Assembly: GCA_000372225.1 (NCBI GenBank)
Contig: AQTY01000001.1
Span: forward strand, 124,001-188,000
Length of the DNA stretch: 64,000 nt
Direction: 5' to 3'
Origin: Candidatus Nitromaritima sp. SCGC AAA288-L16
GTDB lineage: Bacteria; Nitrospinota; Nitrospinia; Nitrospinales; VA-1
Within the stretch, counting starts at the first letter, position 1, and each line of letters begins with the position of its first letter. The position numbers and the translations under genes are program-made. Below are positions 8,670 through 16,835 of this stretch, piece after piece. The notes below the pieces were generated by a model. That model did not search any database, was not told where the DNA came from, and worked only from the letters and a program-made list of their open reading frames with translations.

Positions 8670-9664
8670 CTAATCAACGCCGCCCCCCAAGTTAATCCAG
8701 CCCCGGCCACAACAAGAAGTGTAAGGGATCCTGGTTTTATTAAACCAGCTTTACTGGCCTCATGCATGGCTATAGGAATTGAAGCCGATGATGTATTTCC
8801 ATATTTTTCAATATTCATAAAAACCTTTTCTTTAGGAATACCTAATTTATCTGTTACCGCATCAATGATACGTCGATTAGCCTGATGAGGTACAACTAAA
8901 CCAATGTCTTCAACTGAAAGCTCATTAAAATCCAGAGCTTCTTTAGAAACTTCCGCCATTCGCTTGACTGCAACCTTAAACGTGGCATTGCCAGACATAT
9001 GAATAAAATATTCTTTTTTATCTATAGCTTCGTGCGATATTGTTTTTTTTCCGATACCACCAGGAACAATGATTAAGTCAGATTTACCCCCATCTGAATG
9101 AATATGAGTCGAAAGCAAACCCCTCGGTTCATTCATTTCACTTTTTTTTAAAACTATGGCTCCAGCCCCATCGCCAAACAATATGCAAGTCGAGCGATCC
9201 GACCAATCTACAATACGCGAATTGGTTTCACTGCCAATTATTAAAACGTGGCGGTACCTACTACTCTTTATATACTGCTCTGCTATAGACAATCCAAAAA
9301 CAAACCCAGAGCATACAGCAGAAATATCATAGGCAGCGGCATTCACAGCACCAAGTCCATTCTGAACAAAGCAGGCTGTAGCTGGAAAAAGAATATCAGG
9401 AGTGGATGTACAAACAATAATAAGATCTAGTTCATTAGGTTGGATTCTTGCTGACTTAAGAGCCATCTTTCCTGCTTGAATCGCGAAAGTTGATGAGGAC
9501 TCTCCCTCATCAGCAATACGTCTTTCACAAATTCCTGTACGTGTACGAATCCACTCATCAGATGTATCAAGAGTTTTTTCCAAGTCTGCGTTGGTAAGAA
9601 CTTTACCGGGAAGAAAGATACCTGTACCTGCAATTTCGGCTCTGATTTTATTACCAGTATTCAT
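8663..9664 (-). CDS. fabH: 3-oxoacyl-ACP synthase III (FabH)
   Basis: Initiates fatty-acid synthesis by condensing a short acyl-CoA with malonyl-ACP. The 333 residues match. Catalytic Cys118 lies in ISAVCSGFVFGL, the His in VVPHQANRRII, and the Asn in EKYGNTSSASIP. It follows plsX by 8 bases and overlaps fabD. It differs clearly from the second FabH-like protein at 32192-33241, which is an OleA-type enzyme. Confidence 0.96.
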   Translation of the reverse strand: MNTGNKIRAEIAGTGIFLPGKVLTNADLEKTLDTSDEWIRTRTGICERRIADEGESSSTFAIQAGKMALKSARIQPNELDLIIVCTSTPDILFPATACFVQNGLGAVNAAAYDISAVCSGFVFGLSIAEQYIKSSRYRHVLIIGSETNSRIVDWSDRSTCILFGDGAGAIVLKKSEMNEPRGLLSTHIHSDGGKSDLIIVPGGIGKKTISHEAIDKKEYFIHMSGNATFKVAVKRMAEVSKEALDFNELSVEDIGLVVPHQANRRIIDAVTDKLGIPKEKVFMNIEKYGNTSSASIPIAMHEASKAGLIKPGSLTLLVVAGAGLTWGAALIRW

Positions 9665-9672
9665 AAAGCAAG

Positions 9673-10779
9673 TTAATGAGGTCTGTCTTCTTCAGAGTCT
9701 TTAGAGATATCGCTATTTTTTTCTTCTTTACCCGGCGTAAAAGTAATTTTTTTTATCTGCTTCCAAAAAGGTTCTTTGCCAGACATAAGATTGGACTCTA
9801 TATCATCGCGAATGTGTCCATTCATCTTTTTTTCTACTAATTCTTTAGCACGAATAATGGCATTTTTAATCGCTTTTGGGGAGGAACCACCGTGGGCAAT
9901 TATACAAACTCCATTCACCCCTAAAAGAGGAGCCCCTCCTGTCTCGGAGTGGTCAACCATTTTTTTAAATTTCAAAAAATTGGGTTTAATCAAATAATAC
10001 CCCAACTTAGTAACCCAACTGGCCATAAAAATTAGCTTTAAGTTTTCACCTATCATCTCGGCAAGACTCTCACTAATTTTCAAAGCCACATTTCCGGTAA
10101 AACCATCGCATACTATGACATCAGCATTGCCTTGATAAACCTCTTTTCCTTCCAAGTTGCCAATAAATTTAACGTGACTATTTTTTAACAAATGAAAGGC
10201 TTCGCGAGTGACCTCGTTTCCCTTTGAGTCCTCTTCACCAATACTCAATAAACCCACATCAGGAGTAGTTTTTCCATGAATGTACTTGGCAAAAGAATGC
10301 CCCATAATACCAAACTGGAACAGTTGACTGGATTTACAATCAACATTTGCTCCCGCATCTAGCAAAACAGAATAGCCTTTTAATGTTGGTAACTGAATGG
10401 CAATTGCAGGGCGATCTACTCCCTTTAGAAGGCGCAGAGTAAAAGTTGCAAAAGCAAGAACAGCGCCAGTATTACCCGCGCTGACAAAAGCAGACGCATG
10501 ACCATCCCTAACTAAGTCAAGCCCGACTTTGATTGATGATTTTTTTTTCCCCCGTAACACCTTGGAAGGCGTTTCATGCATTTCAACAACATCTTCCGCG
10601 TGCACGATCTCAATCGGAAGGTCCATCCAATCCTCATATTTAGATAACTCTGCTTCAATCAAACCAGATAAGCCAGTCAGAGTAATCTCCACATCACACT
10701 CTTTTAATGCCATCACCACTCCTTCAACGATAGATCCAGGAGCATGATCACCGCCCATAGCGTCAACCACAATTTTCAT
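9673..10779 (-). CDS. plsX: Phosphate acyltransferase PlsX
   Basis: Makes acyl-phosphate from acyl-ACP for phospholipid synthesis by the PlsX/PlsY route. The N-terminus VVDAMGGDHAPG is diagnostic, as are SAGNTGAVLA, DAGANVDCK, CDGFTGNVALK and GGAPLLGVNG. At 368 residues it is slightly long, because of a charged tail (KEEKNSDISKDSEEDRPH) beyond the usual end. GGAG lies 12 bases before the ATG. About 180 bases separate it from rpmF, the largest gap in this operon, so an extra promoter may be there. Confidence 0.96.
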   Translation of the reverse strand: MKIVVDAMGGDHAPGSIVEGVVMALKECDVEITLTGLSGLIEAELSKYEDWMDLPIEIVHAEDVVEMHETPSKVLRGKKKSSIKVGLDLVRDGHASAFVSAGNTGAVLAFATFTLRLLKGVDRPAIAIQLPTLKGYSVLLDAGANVDCKSSQLFQFGIMGHSFAKYIHGKTTPDVGLLSIGEEDSKGNEVTREAFHLLKNSHVKFIGNLEGKEVYQGNADVIVCDGFTGNVALKISESLAEMIGENLKLIFMASWVTKLGYYLIKPNFLKFKKMVDHSETGGAPLLGVNGVCIIAHGGSSPKAIKNAIIRAKELVEKKMNGHIRDDIESNLMSGKEPFWKQIKKITFTPGKEEKNSDISKDSEEDRPH

Positions 10780-10958
10780 ATTCGAATTTCACTCCATCAA
10801 GAGATGGATTTCCTTAAATAAAATACGTAGGGTTAATAAACATAGGAAACATCTGGCATGTAAATCTCACCCCTCACCCCAAGCAAAAAGCACCTAAATA
10901 AAAACTTATTAGCTTAGGATAAAATAAGACCTGATAGGCGGCACTATGTGAATGGCAC

Positions 10959-11141
10959 TTAGACAACTTCTACCTCCATTACTTCTTTATCTTTGTAATA
11001 TCCGCAATGGGAGCATACATGGTGTGGCTTACGCATCTCATGACATTGCGGACATTCGCTCATGGTTGGTTGCTTGAGCTTGTCATGTGCTCTACGCTGC
11101 CCTTGCCTAGATTTTGACATTTTTTTCTTAGGAACTGGCAT
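10959..11141 (-). CDS. rpmF: 50S ribosomal protein L32
   Basis: 60-residue L32. The N-terminus PVPKKKMSKSRQGQRRAH is typical. The zinc-finger-like pairs CPQC and CSHC are intact, which suggests the zinc-binding form. A strong AAGGAGG precedes the ATG. The gene begins directly after the yceD-like gene. The yceD-rpmF-plsX-fab order is conserved in many bacteria and links ribosome and membrane synthesis. Confidence 0.97.
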   Translation of the reverse strand: MPVPKKKMSKSRQGQRRAHDKLKQPTMSECPQCHEMRKPHHVCSHCGYYKDKEVMEVEVV

Positions 11142-11681
11142 CTATCCTCCTTTAATAAATTTATCTTTAAAAATTTTCAATCTTTCCAACCTTGGATCCG
11201 TAAATGACTCAATCTCGCACTTGCAAAGTCCCTGATTTAGGTTCTTTCCACACTGGGAACAAATGCCTCTGCAGTTTTCTTTGCACAAGCATATAACGGG
11301 AACTGCGAGCAGTATGCTATCGCTGATCGATTGAGTGAGGTCAATTTGTTGATTTTCGTATACCTCCGCATCAATGTCAGACGCATGCAATTCCACATCT
11401 CTCACTGCTGTAAACCGATCATCAGATGGTACAAAATGAGATTTAAAATCGCTATCAATCGGATATGATAATGTATCAAGGCAACGAGAACAACTAGCAA
11501 CCACACTAGTCCTTACTGTACCCTTTAGGTAAACATCATCATCTATTCTATTTAGAGAGCCATTAACAGTAATATCAACGTTTACACTCAACCCCGCCTG
11601 ATCAATCTCAAGTTGATCTTTCTTCAAAACCAAGCTAAAGCACAAACCTTCGTCACCGATCTCCTCTATACCAAACACCAT
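11142..11681 (-). CDS. YceD/DUF177 family protein
   Basis: 179-residue DUF177 protein, first gene of the rpmF-fab operon. The core shows SCSRCLDTLSYPID, and the C-terminal half has a cysteine cluster (CLCKENCRGICSQCGKN followed by LCKCE) typical of the YceD family. YceD homologues have been linked to rRNA metabolism, but the biochemical role remains unclear. It is adjacent to rpmF with no gap. The promoter for the operon should lie just upstream of 11681, in the roughly 145 bases before the recombinase gene. Confidence 0.85.
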   Translation of the reverse strand: MVFGIEEIGDEGLCFSLVLKKDQLEIDQAGLSVNVDITVNGSLNRIDDDVYLKGTVRTSVVASCSRCLDTLSYPIDSDFKSHFVPSDDRFTAVRDVELHASDIDAEVYENQQIDLTQSISDSILLAVPVICLCKENCRGICSQCGKNLNQGLCKCEIESFTDPRLERLKIFKDKFIKGG

Positions 11682-11825
11682 GATGTAAGACCACTATAAA
11701 AGTGAGAATTAACTCAAAAGCTTTTAAAATCCAATATGTGGTAGAAAGTCAGGCAGGATTGCGGGTGATCCTATCTTTAATTGATGGCATCGTCAAGAGA
11801 AATATAAGCCTATCGCCCAAGTCTA

Positions 11826-12707
11826 TCAAGCTCTTGGATGAAAACATTCGTGAACATCACGCATTCTCTCCCTTAAAACGTGAGTATATATTTGCGTGCT
11901 AGAAATATCCGCATGCCCCAGCATTTTTTGAACAGAACGCAAATCTGCTCCTCGTTCCAGGAGATGAGTAGCAAAGGCATGCCTCAAGGCATGCGGAGAA
12001 ACTATACCCACTATTTTTGCCTTGATAGAATATTTTTTTAGAATTTTCCAGAAACCTTGCCTGGTCATAGAATTCCCGCGTCTAGTTAAAAACAAGTCCT
12101 CAGTCGTACATTTTTTTTGTAATAATGGGCGCGCATTAATGACATAATTTTCAATAGTAGTTTTAGCTATATCTCCAATAGGGACTACCCTTTCTTTAGA
12201 CCCTTTACCAAGTGATCGAAGGTATCCAACTTCTAGATTGACCGCACTCATTTTCAGCGATACCAACTCTGAAACACGCAATCCAGTTGCATACATTAAT
12301 TCAAGCATAGCTAAGTCTCTAACACCAGCAAGTGTATTAATATCTGGAGCGGCAATAAGCGCATCAACCTCTTGCATAGACATTACATTTGGAAGTTTTC
12401 GCCAAGGGCGTGGGGAAGCAATTGTTTCGATAGGGTTCTCGGAGATTAAATTCTCGACATATAAAAAATTATAAAAAGATTTTAACGAAGATAAACACCT
12501 TGCTACCGAAGATGGCGCCAAACCCTCTTCATTTCTGAGAAAAACAAGAAATGACCTCACATCGCTTGCCTTATCACCACCAAGTTGATTATTTGAAAGA
12601 TATTTTGCAAAACGACTAACATCCCGCCGATAAGAATCAACTGTGTTTTGAGACTGCCGTTTTTCAATTTTTAAAAAATCAGTATATTCAGAAATGTAAT
12701 TATACAT
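11826..12707 (-). CDS. xerD: Tyrosine recombinase XerD-like
   Basis: Site-specific tyrosine recombinase, probably for chromosome dimer resolution at dif. An N-terminal SAM-like DNA-binding domain covers about residues 1-90 (SQNTVDSYRRDVSRFAKYL). The catalytic residues are Arg in ATGLRVSEL, Lys in GKGSKERVVP, HxxR in SPHALRHAFATH, a second His in MLGHADISSTQ, and the nucleophile Tyr in IYTHV. The motif RSVQKMLGHADIS is closer to XerD than XerC. I start at the ATG at 12707 (293 residues, the family norm); the longer frame from 12791 adds 28 unrelated residues. Only one Xer is seen in the window. Confidence 0.9.
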   Translation of the reverse strand: MYNYISEYTDFLKIEKRQSQNTVDSYRRDVSRFAKYLSNNQLGGDKASDVRSFLVFLRNEEGLAPSSVARCLSSLKSFYNFLYVENLISENPIETIASPRPWRKLPNVMSMQEVDALIAAPDINTLAGVRDLAMLELMYATGLRVSELVSLKMSAVNLEVGYLRSLGKGSKERVVPIGDIAKTTIENYVINARPLLQKKCTTEDLFLTRRGNSMTRQGFWKILKKYSIKAKIVGIVSPHALRHAFATHLLERGADLRSVQKMLGHADISSTQIYTHVLRERMRDVHECFHPRA

Positions 12708-12860
12708 GATGAATTTATCTAATATTAACAAATACTTATGATACATTAGACAGCAATGTATATCTAGAGTATTCTCATTGCCGTTGTTCATTATATACTG
12801 TAGAATCTCAGCCTGCAGTAATTAAACTGCCCTTCATTCGATACTCTTCAAGCCAATCTC

Positions 12861-13850
12861 ATGGAGCAAACCACCTTAGTGCAGCACTTGCAACATCAGC
12901 AAAAATTTCTAGGAGCGACCGGTGAATTCACCAGTTTAATGAACGAAATTCTAGTCGCCGCTAAAATTATCTCGTTGGAAGTCAATAAAGCGGGGATCGG
13001 TGGGAACATACTAGGAGTAACCGGAAATATTAACGTACACGGTGAAGAAGTCCAAAAACTGGACGAATTCGCAAACTCAACCTTTGTTAACATAATGGGA
13101 AAGTCTGGAACGGTATGCGCTATCACCTCCGAAGAAATGGAAAACCCTGTCATTGTCTCAGAGGAGAAGGCTGGTAAATATATTTTTATGATGGACCCCC
13201 TAGACGGTTCCTCAAATATTGATGTAAACGTTAGCATAGGAACAATCTTTTCGGTGTACCGAAAAAAAAGCAGCGGTGACTCCGTAACCAAAGATGACCT
13301 CTTGCAAAAAGGAGCAAATCAAGTCGCTGGCGGTTATATTGTATATGGTTCTAGCACAATGTTTATATATAGTTCTGGAAGTGGAGTTCACGGCTTTACA
13401 TTAGACCCTTCTATTGGAGAATTTTTTTTATCCCATCCAGACATGAAAATTCCAGTACGAGGTAACATCTATAGTGTTAACGAAGGAAACCAGATAATTT
13501 GGGATGATAGGCAAGTAAAGTTAATAAATTACTTTAAGGATTTTGATGAGAAAACTAGTCGCCCGTACAAGGGTAGGTATATCGGTTCAATGGTATCTGA
13601 TTTTCATAGAACTCTTCTAAAGGGGGGTATTTTTATGTACCCCAAGGACAGTAAAAATCCAAATGGAAAACTACGATTTGCCTTCGAAGCAAGTCCTTTG
13701 GCTTTCATTGTCGAAAATGCTGGTGGGCGTGCTTCTACAGGAAAAGAACGGATTCTAGATATTGTCCCAAGTGATATCCATCAATGCGTTCCCCTATATA
13801 TTGGTAGCCGCGAAGATGTTAAAACTGCGGAGTCATTTCTAAAAGATTAA
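12861..13850 (+). CDS. fbp: Fructose-1,6-bisphosphatase class I
   Basis: Hydrolyses fructose 1,6-bisphosphate to fructose 6-phosphate in gluconeogenesis. The metal-binding signature DPLDGSSNIDVNVS is at about residues 111-124, and the substrate-binding region YIGSMVSDFHRTLLKGG is near 233. The 329 residues are typical of class I enzymes. A class II aldolase that could supply its substrate is encoded at 37863-39260. The ATG has no Shine-Dalgarno sequence. The gene is divergent from the recombinase and runs toward hisS with a 28-base gap, so those two may be co-transcribed. Confidence 0.96.
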   Translation: MEQTTLVQHLQHQQKFLGATGEFTSLMNEILVAAKIISLEVNKAGIGGNILGVTGNINVHGEEVQKLDEFANSTFVNIMGKSGTVCAITSEEMENPVIVSEEKAGKYIFMMDPLDGSSNIDVNVSIGTIFSVYRKKSSGDSVTKDDLLQKGANQVAGGYIVYGSSTMFIYSSGSGVHGFTLDPSIGEFFLSHPDMKIPVRGNIYSVNEGNQIIWDDRQVKLINYFKDFDEKTSRPYKGRYIGSMVSDFHRTLLKGGIFMYPKDSKNPNGKLRFAFEASPLAFIVENAGGRASTGKERILDIVPSDIHQCVPLYIGSREDVKTAESFLKD

Positions 13851-13878
13851 CTTTCATACTCGACGCACCTCTAAAAAA

Positions 13879-15147
13879 ATGAGAATTCAAGCAATCCGCG
13901 GTGTCAAAGATATCATGCCAGATGAAATTGAAAAATGGCGCTGGGTCGAAAATAAAGCCAACCAAATTTTTAATCGTTATGGATTCAAGGAAATCCGTTT
14001 ACCAATTTTTGAAAAAACCATGCTGTTTTCAAGAGGAATTGGGGAGACAACTGATATTGTAGAAAAAGAAATGTATACATTTGAAGACCGTGGTGGAGAA
14101 AAGGTCACCCTACGCCCTGAAGGAACAGCCTCTGTGGTTCGCGCTTTTATTGAGCATAAAATGTATACAACGCAAACAGTTCAAAAGTTTTACTATCTGG
14201 GCCCAATGTTTCGTTACGAGCGACCTCAGGCAGGGCGGTTCCGACAGTTTTACCAAATCGGAGTAGAGGCAATGGGGTCTCATAATCCTTCCATTGATGC
14301 GGAAGTAATGATCATGCTTATGGAATTCTTTAATGTTTTAGGACTCAATCAATTCGAACTACAAATAAATAGCCTAGGATGCAGCAAATGCCGCCCAGAA
14401 TACCGGGAGACTATTAAAAAATCTATAACCAATCATTTAGCTGATCTATGTGAAAACTGCAACAAACGTTATCAAAAAAATCCCTTGCGAGTCCTAGACT
14501 GTAAAATCGAACGCGACATAGAAATTGCATCTGGACTTCCCAAAATAACTGACCATATTTGTAATGAATGTAAATGCCATTTTGCAAAAGTACAGGCCTT
14601 ACTTCGTGAGACACAGATCCCATATAGTATCAACTCTAATCTTGTACGTGGCCTTGATTACTACACTCATACAGCTTTTGAAGTCACTTCTAGAGAATTG
14701 GGTGCCCAAAATGCAATAAGTGGGGGCGGACGATACAATACGCTAGTGGAGGAATTTGAAGGCCCCCCTACCCCTTGTTTTGGGTTTGCGCTAGGACTTG
14801 AAAGGCTCATCTCTCTGATTCCATTTAATAAGATGGAAAGTATAGAAACGAACCCTGACGTTTTTGTTGTGTCCTTAGGTGAAGAAGCAAAATTGAAAGT
14901 TTTTAGCCTGGTTCATCAATTGCGGTCTGGAGGAATATCGGTAGAAAGAGATTACAATGAGGGAAGTATAAAAAGCCAAATGCGTAAAGCAAATAGGTCT
15001 GCAAGTAGTTTTGCGCTAATTATTGGAGAAAATGAAATCAAGTCAGGAATCTACCAATTGAAAAATATGCAGGACGGAAAGCAATCAAACATTACTGCAG
15101 ACTCTTGCGTAGAAGAAATCAAAGCTTTAATCAACCACTTTAACTAG
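13879..15147 (+). CDS. hisS: Histidyl-tRNA synthetase
   Basis: Class II aminoacyl-tRNA synthetase that charges tRNA-His. Motif 2 elements are in LRPEGTASVVRA and MFRYERPQAGRFRQF. The histidine-specific loop is LVRGLDYYTHTAFEV. Motif 3 is FGFALGLERLI. A C-terminal anticodon-binding domain starts at about residue 330. The 422 residues are standard. A cysteine-rich insertion (CSKC, CENCNK, CNECKC) near residues 173-238 resembles zinc-ribbon-like inserts seen in many bacterial HisRS. The start is the only Met before the conserved IQAIRGVKDIMPDE. Confidence 0.97.
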   Translation: MRIQAIRGVKDIMPDEIEKWRWVENKANQIFNRYGFKEIRLPIFEKTMLFSRGIGETTDIVEKEMYTFEDRGGEKVTLRPEGTASVVRAFIEHKMYTTQTVQKFYYLGPMFRYERPQAGRFRQFYQIGVEAMGSHNPSIDAEVMIMLMEFFNVLGLNQFELQINSLGCSKCRPEYRETIKKSITNHLADLCENCNKRYQKNPLRVLDCKIERDIEIASGLPKITDHICNECKCHFAKVQALLRETQIPYSINSNLVRGLDYYTHTAFEVTSRELGAQNAISGGGRYNTLVEEFEGPPTPCFGFALGLERLISLIPFNKMESIETNPDVFVVSLGEEAKLKVFSLVHQLRSGGISVERDYNEGSIKSQMRKANRSASSFALIIGENEIKSGIYQLKNMQDGKQSNITADSCVEEIKALINHFN

Positions 15148-15162
15148 ATTCAACTTTAAATA

Positions 15163-15237
15163 GAATCCGTGCTCATTATAGGTTAATCTGGATTCGAATC
15201 CTTTTGGATTTTAGCACATCGAAGATTTAGTGGATTC
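15163..15237. repeat. nested GGATTC/GAATCC inverted repeats upstream of fur
   Basis: GAATCC (15163-15168), the perfect 12-bp palindrome GGATTCGAATCC (15190-15201) and GGATTC (15232-15237) lie between hisS and fur. TGCT (15170-15173) and AGCA (15213-15216) are also mutually complementary. The block ends 32 bases before the fur start codon. It could be an operator array or a transcript structure; it does not resemble the GATAATGATAATCATTATC Fur box. Confidence 0.4.
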
Positions 15238-15269
15238 GTGATGGCGTATTGCATTAAATAAGAGGTGAA

Positions 15270-15698
15270 ATGGTTAGCGAAGAAATCAATGTTTTAGAAG
15301 AATATATCTCGGAAAATAAACTAAAGATCACCAAACAGCGACGAACTGTTTTAAAAATCTTTCTTGAGTGTAAAGATCATGTCAGCATAGAAGAGCTATA
15401 TCAAATAGTACTAAAGACAGAGCCTAAAATCGGACTTGCAACTGTATATCGCACTTTAGCTCTACTAACTAAAAGTGGGCTGGCCCTGGAAATGGACTTT
15501 GGTGATGGACAAAAACGATATGAGAGTTCCTACAGGAGTGACCACCATGATCACATGGTATGCACTGAGTGTGGCAAAATTCTTGAGTTCAATCACCCCT
15601 TGATAGAAAAATACCAGGAAGAAGTCGCTAAACAAAAGAACTTCAAAATCACTTCCCATAAATTGGATCTTTTTGGTCTGTGTCAACACTGCAAATAA
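15270..15698 (+). CDS. fur: Fur-family transcriptional regulator
   Basis: Metal-dependent repressor of the Fur family, 142 residues. The N-terminal winged helix contains ITKQRRTVLKIF and the recognition region GLATVYRTLALLTKSGLA. The C-terminal metal-binding domain has HHDHMVCTECGKILEF; the His-rich patch and CxxC are structural or regulatory metal sites. It ends in GLCQHCK, a second CxxC. GAGGTGAA precedes the start. Sequence features fit an iron-type Fur better than PerR or Zur, but metal preference cannot be decided by eye. Unusual inverted repeats lie just upstream. Confidence 0.88.
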   Translation: MVSEEINVLEEYISENKLKITKQRRTVLKIFLECKDHVSIEELYQIVLKTEPKIGLATVYRTLALLTKSGLALEMDFGDGQKRYESSYRSDHHDHMVCTECGKILEFNHPLIEKYQEEVAKQKNFKITSHKLDLFGLCQHCK

Positions 15699-15755
15699 GA
15701 GCCTACCTCACTTAATTAAGAATCGCTACAAAATAAACGCTTCCTTGGTCCGCAA

Positions 15756-16634
15756 TTATTTCGGAACTTGAGTTATTGATTGTGCGCAACGAAACCCCAC
15801 ATAGTTGTATATTTCGTTCATTATCTGACCATGTGTGGTAACTTTTGGGAAAACCTTGTTCTTGGGGTGTAGCCAAGTACGATTGGTAATACGCAAACCT
15901 CCGGCGGATGAATCAAAAGCACCTCCACGAACCACTTTAAAATCTCCCTTCTTAACACCAGTTGGGTTTACCTGTTTACCACGAGGGTAAGCTGCGTCAT
16001 ACCAATCGGCGACCCATTCCCAAACATTTCCCATCATATCGTAAACTCCGAACTGGTTTGGTTTTGTTTTGCCAACCGCATGAGTTTGAGCAGTCGAATT
16101 ATCCTCAAACCAAGCATACTCACCATTCATCATATTCCCCCAAAAGTACCTCGCTTCAGCATGACCCCTTGCTGCATACTCCCATTCAGCCTCGGTAGGA
16201 AGGCGACACCCAGTGTTTTCAGTAAATTCCTGTGCATCATAAAAAGTAACCTGCTCTACTGGCCTATTAGACCCAATAAACTTGGAGGGGTTAAAGCCCA
16301 TTACTTTTTCCCAACGAGCCTGAGTAACCTCATACCTATCAAGATAAAAATCGTCAACACAAGCCTCATGCTCTGGAGCCTCATCGACTTGCGCATAGTT
16401 ATTACCTAAAACGAAACAACCTCCTTTTATAAACACCATTCCTTTTGGTGCCTTATTAGCTATAACCTCATCCTCTGGGGCTATTATTACTGTCTCAAAT
16501 TTGAAACTCTCCTGAAAGTTATCAAACGTAGCTATATCATCATGATCTTTCACAGAGTTGTTTACCTCTTCTGATGAACAAGCAAAAATCAAAATAAAGA
16601 AAAAATAAAATATGATATTTTTTAGACTGTCCAT
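15756..16634 (-). CDS. SUMF1/formylglycine-generating-enzyme-fold lipoprotein
   Basis: 292 residues. The N-terminus is a lipoprotein signal with the lipobox at FAC (Cys19), so it should be membrane-anchored. The rest is a SUMF1 domain: GMVFIKGGCFVLG, RYEVTQARWEKVMG, CRLPTEAEWEYAARG, MMGNVWEWVADWYD, VRGGAF, and the end VGFRCA. The segment after VRGGAF lacks the pair of active-site cysteines of true formylglycine-generating enzymes, so I do not expect sulfatase maturation. SUMF1 folds also occur in ergothioneine enzymes and binding proteins. A shorter paralogue is at 52501-53253. It converges on fur and is divergent from the TPR gene. Confidence 0.85.
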   Translation of the reverse strand: MDSLKNIIFYFFFILIFACSSEEVNNSVKDHDDIATFDNFQESFKFETVIIAPEDEVIANKAPKGMVFIKGGCFVLGNNYAQVDEAPEHEACVDDFYLDRYEVTQARWEKVMGFNPSKFIGSNRPVEQVTFYDAQEFTENTGCRLPTEAEWEYAARGHAEARYFWGNMMNGEYAWFEDNSTAQTHAVGKTKPNQFGVYDMMGNVWEWVADWYDAAYPRGKQVNPTGVKKGDFKVVRGGAFDSSAGGLRITNRTWLHPKNKVFPKVTTHGQIMNEIYNYVGFRCAQSITQVPK

Positions 16635-16835
16635 TATTTATAGAGATTTTGAAAAGGCTGATACTATCACTCAGGGCCATTTACGCACAACCAAAATGTA
16701 ATATAAAAGATTCTGCTCCAAACATGAATAAATCCAACCAAAATTTACTAAAAAACCATAAAATGCGCTTTAAAAATATATATTTGTGCCGATAAGCCTT
16801 AATGAAAGTAGTATCTTTGTTTAACTAGGGTAATC

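Noticed and set aside
11702..11902. 66-codon plus-strand ORF
   Set aside because: Its second half overlaps the recombinase C-terminus with the catalytic Tyr; it has no ribosome-binding site and no recognisable product.
12708..12791. N-terminal extension of the Xer recombinase
   Set aside because: Adds 28 residues not found in the family; the ATG at 12707 gives the normal 293-residue length.
15181..15210. TTCGAAT resembling the T-loop of a tRNA
   Set aside because: The flanking bases do not form a 5-bp T stem with a 7-base loop, and no anticodon arm or acceptor stem can be drawn around it.
15756..16634. Formylglycine-generating enzyme for sulfatases
   Set aside because: The required cysteine pair after VRGG is missing and no sulfatase is encoded nearby.
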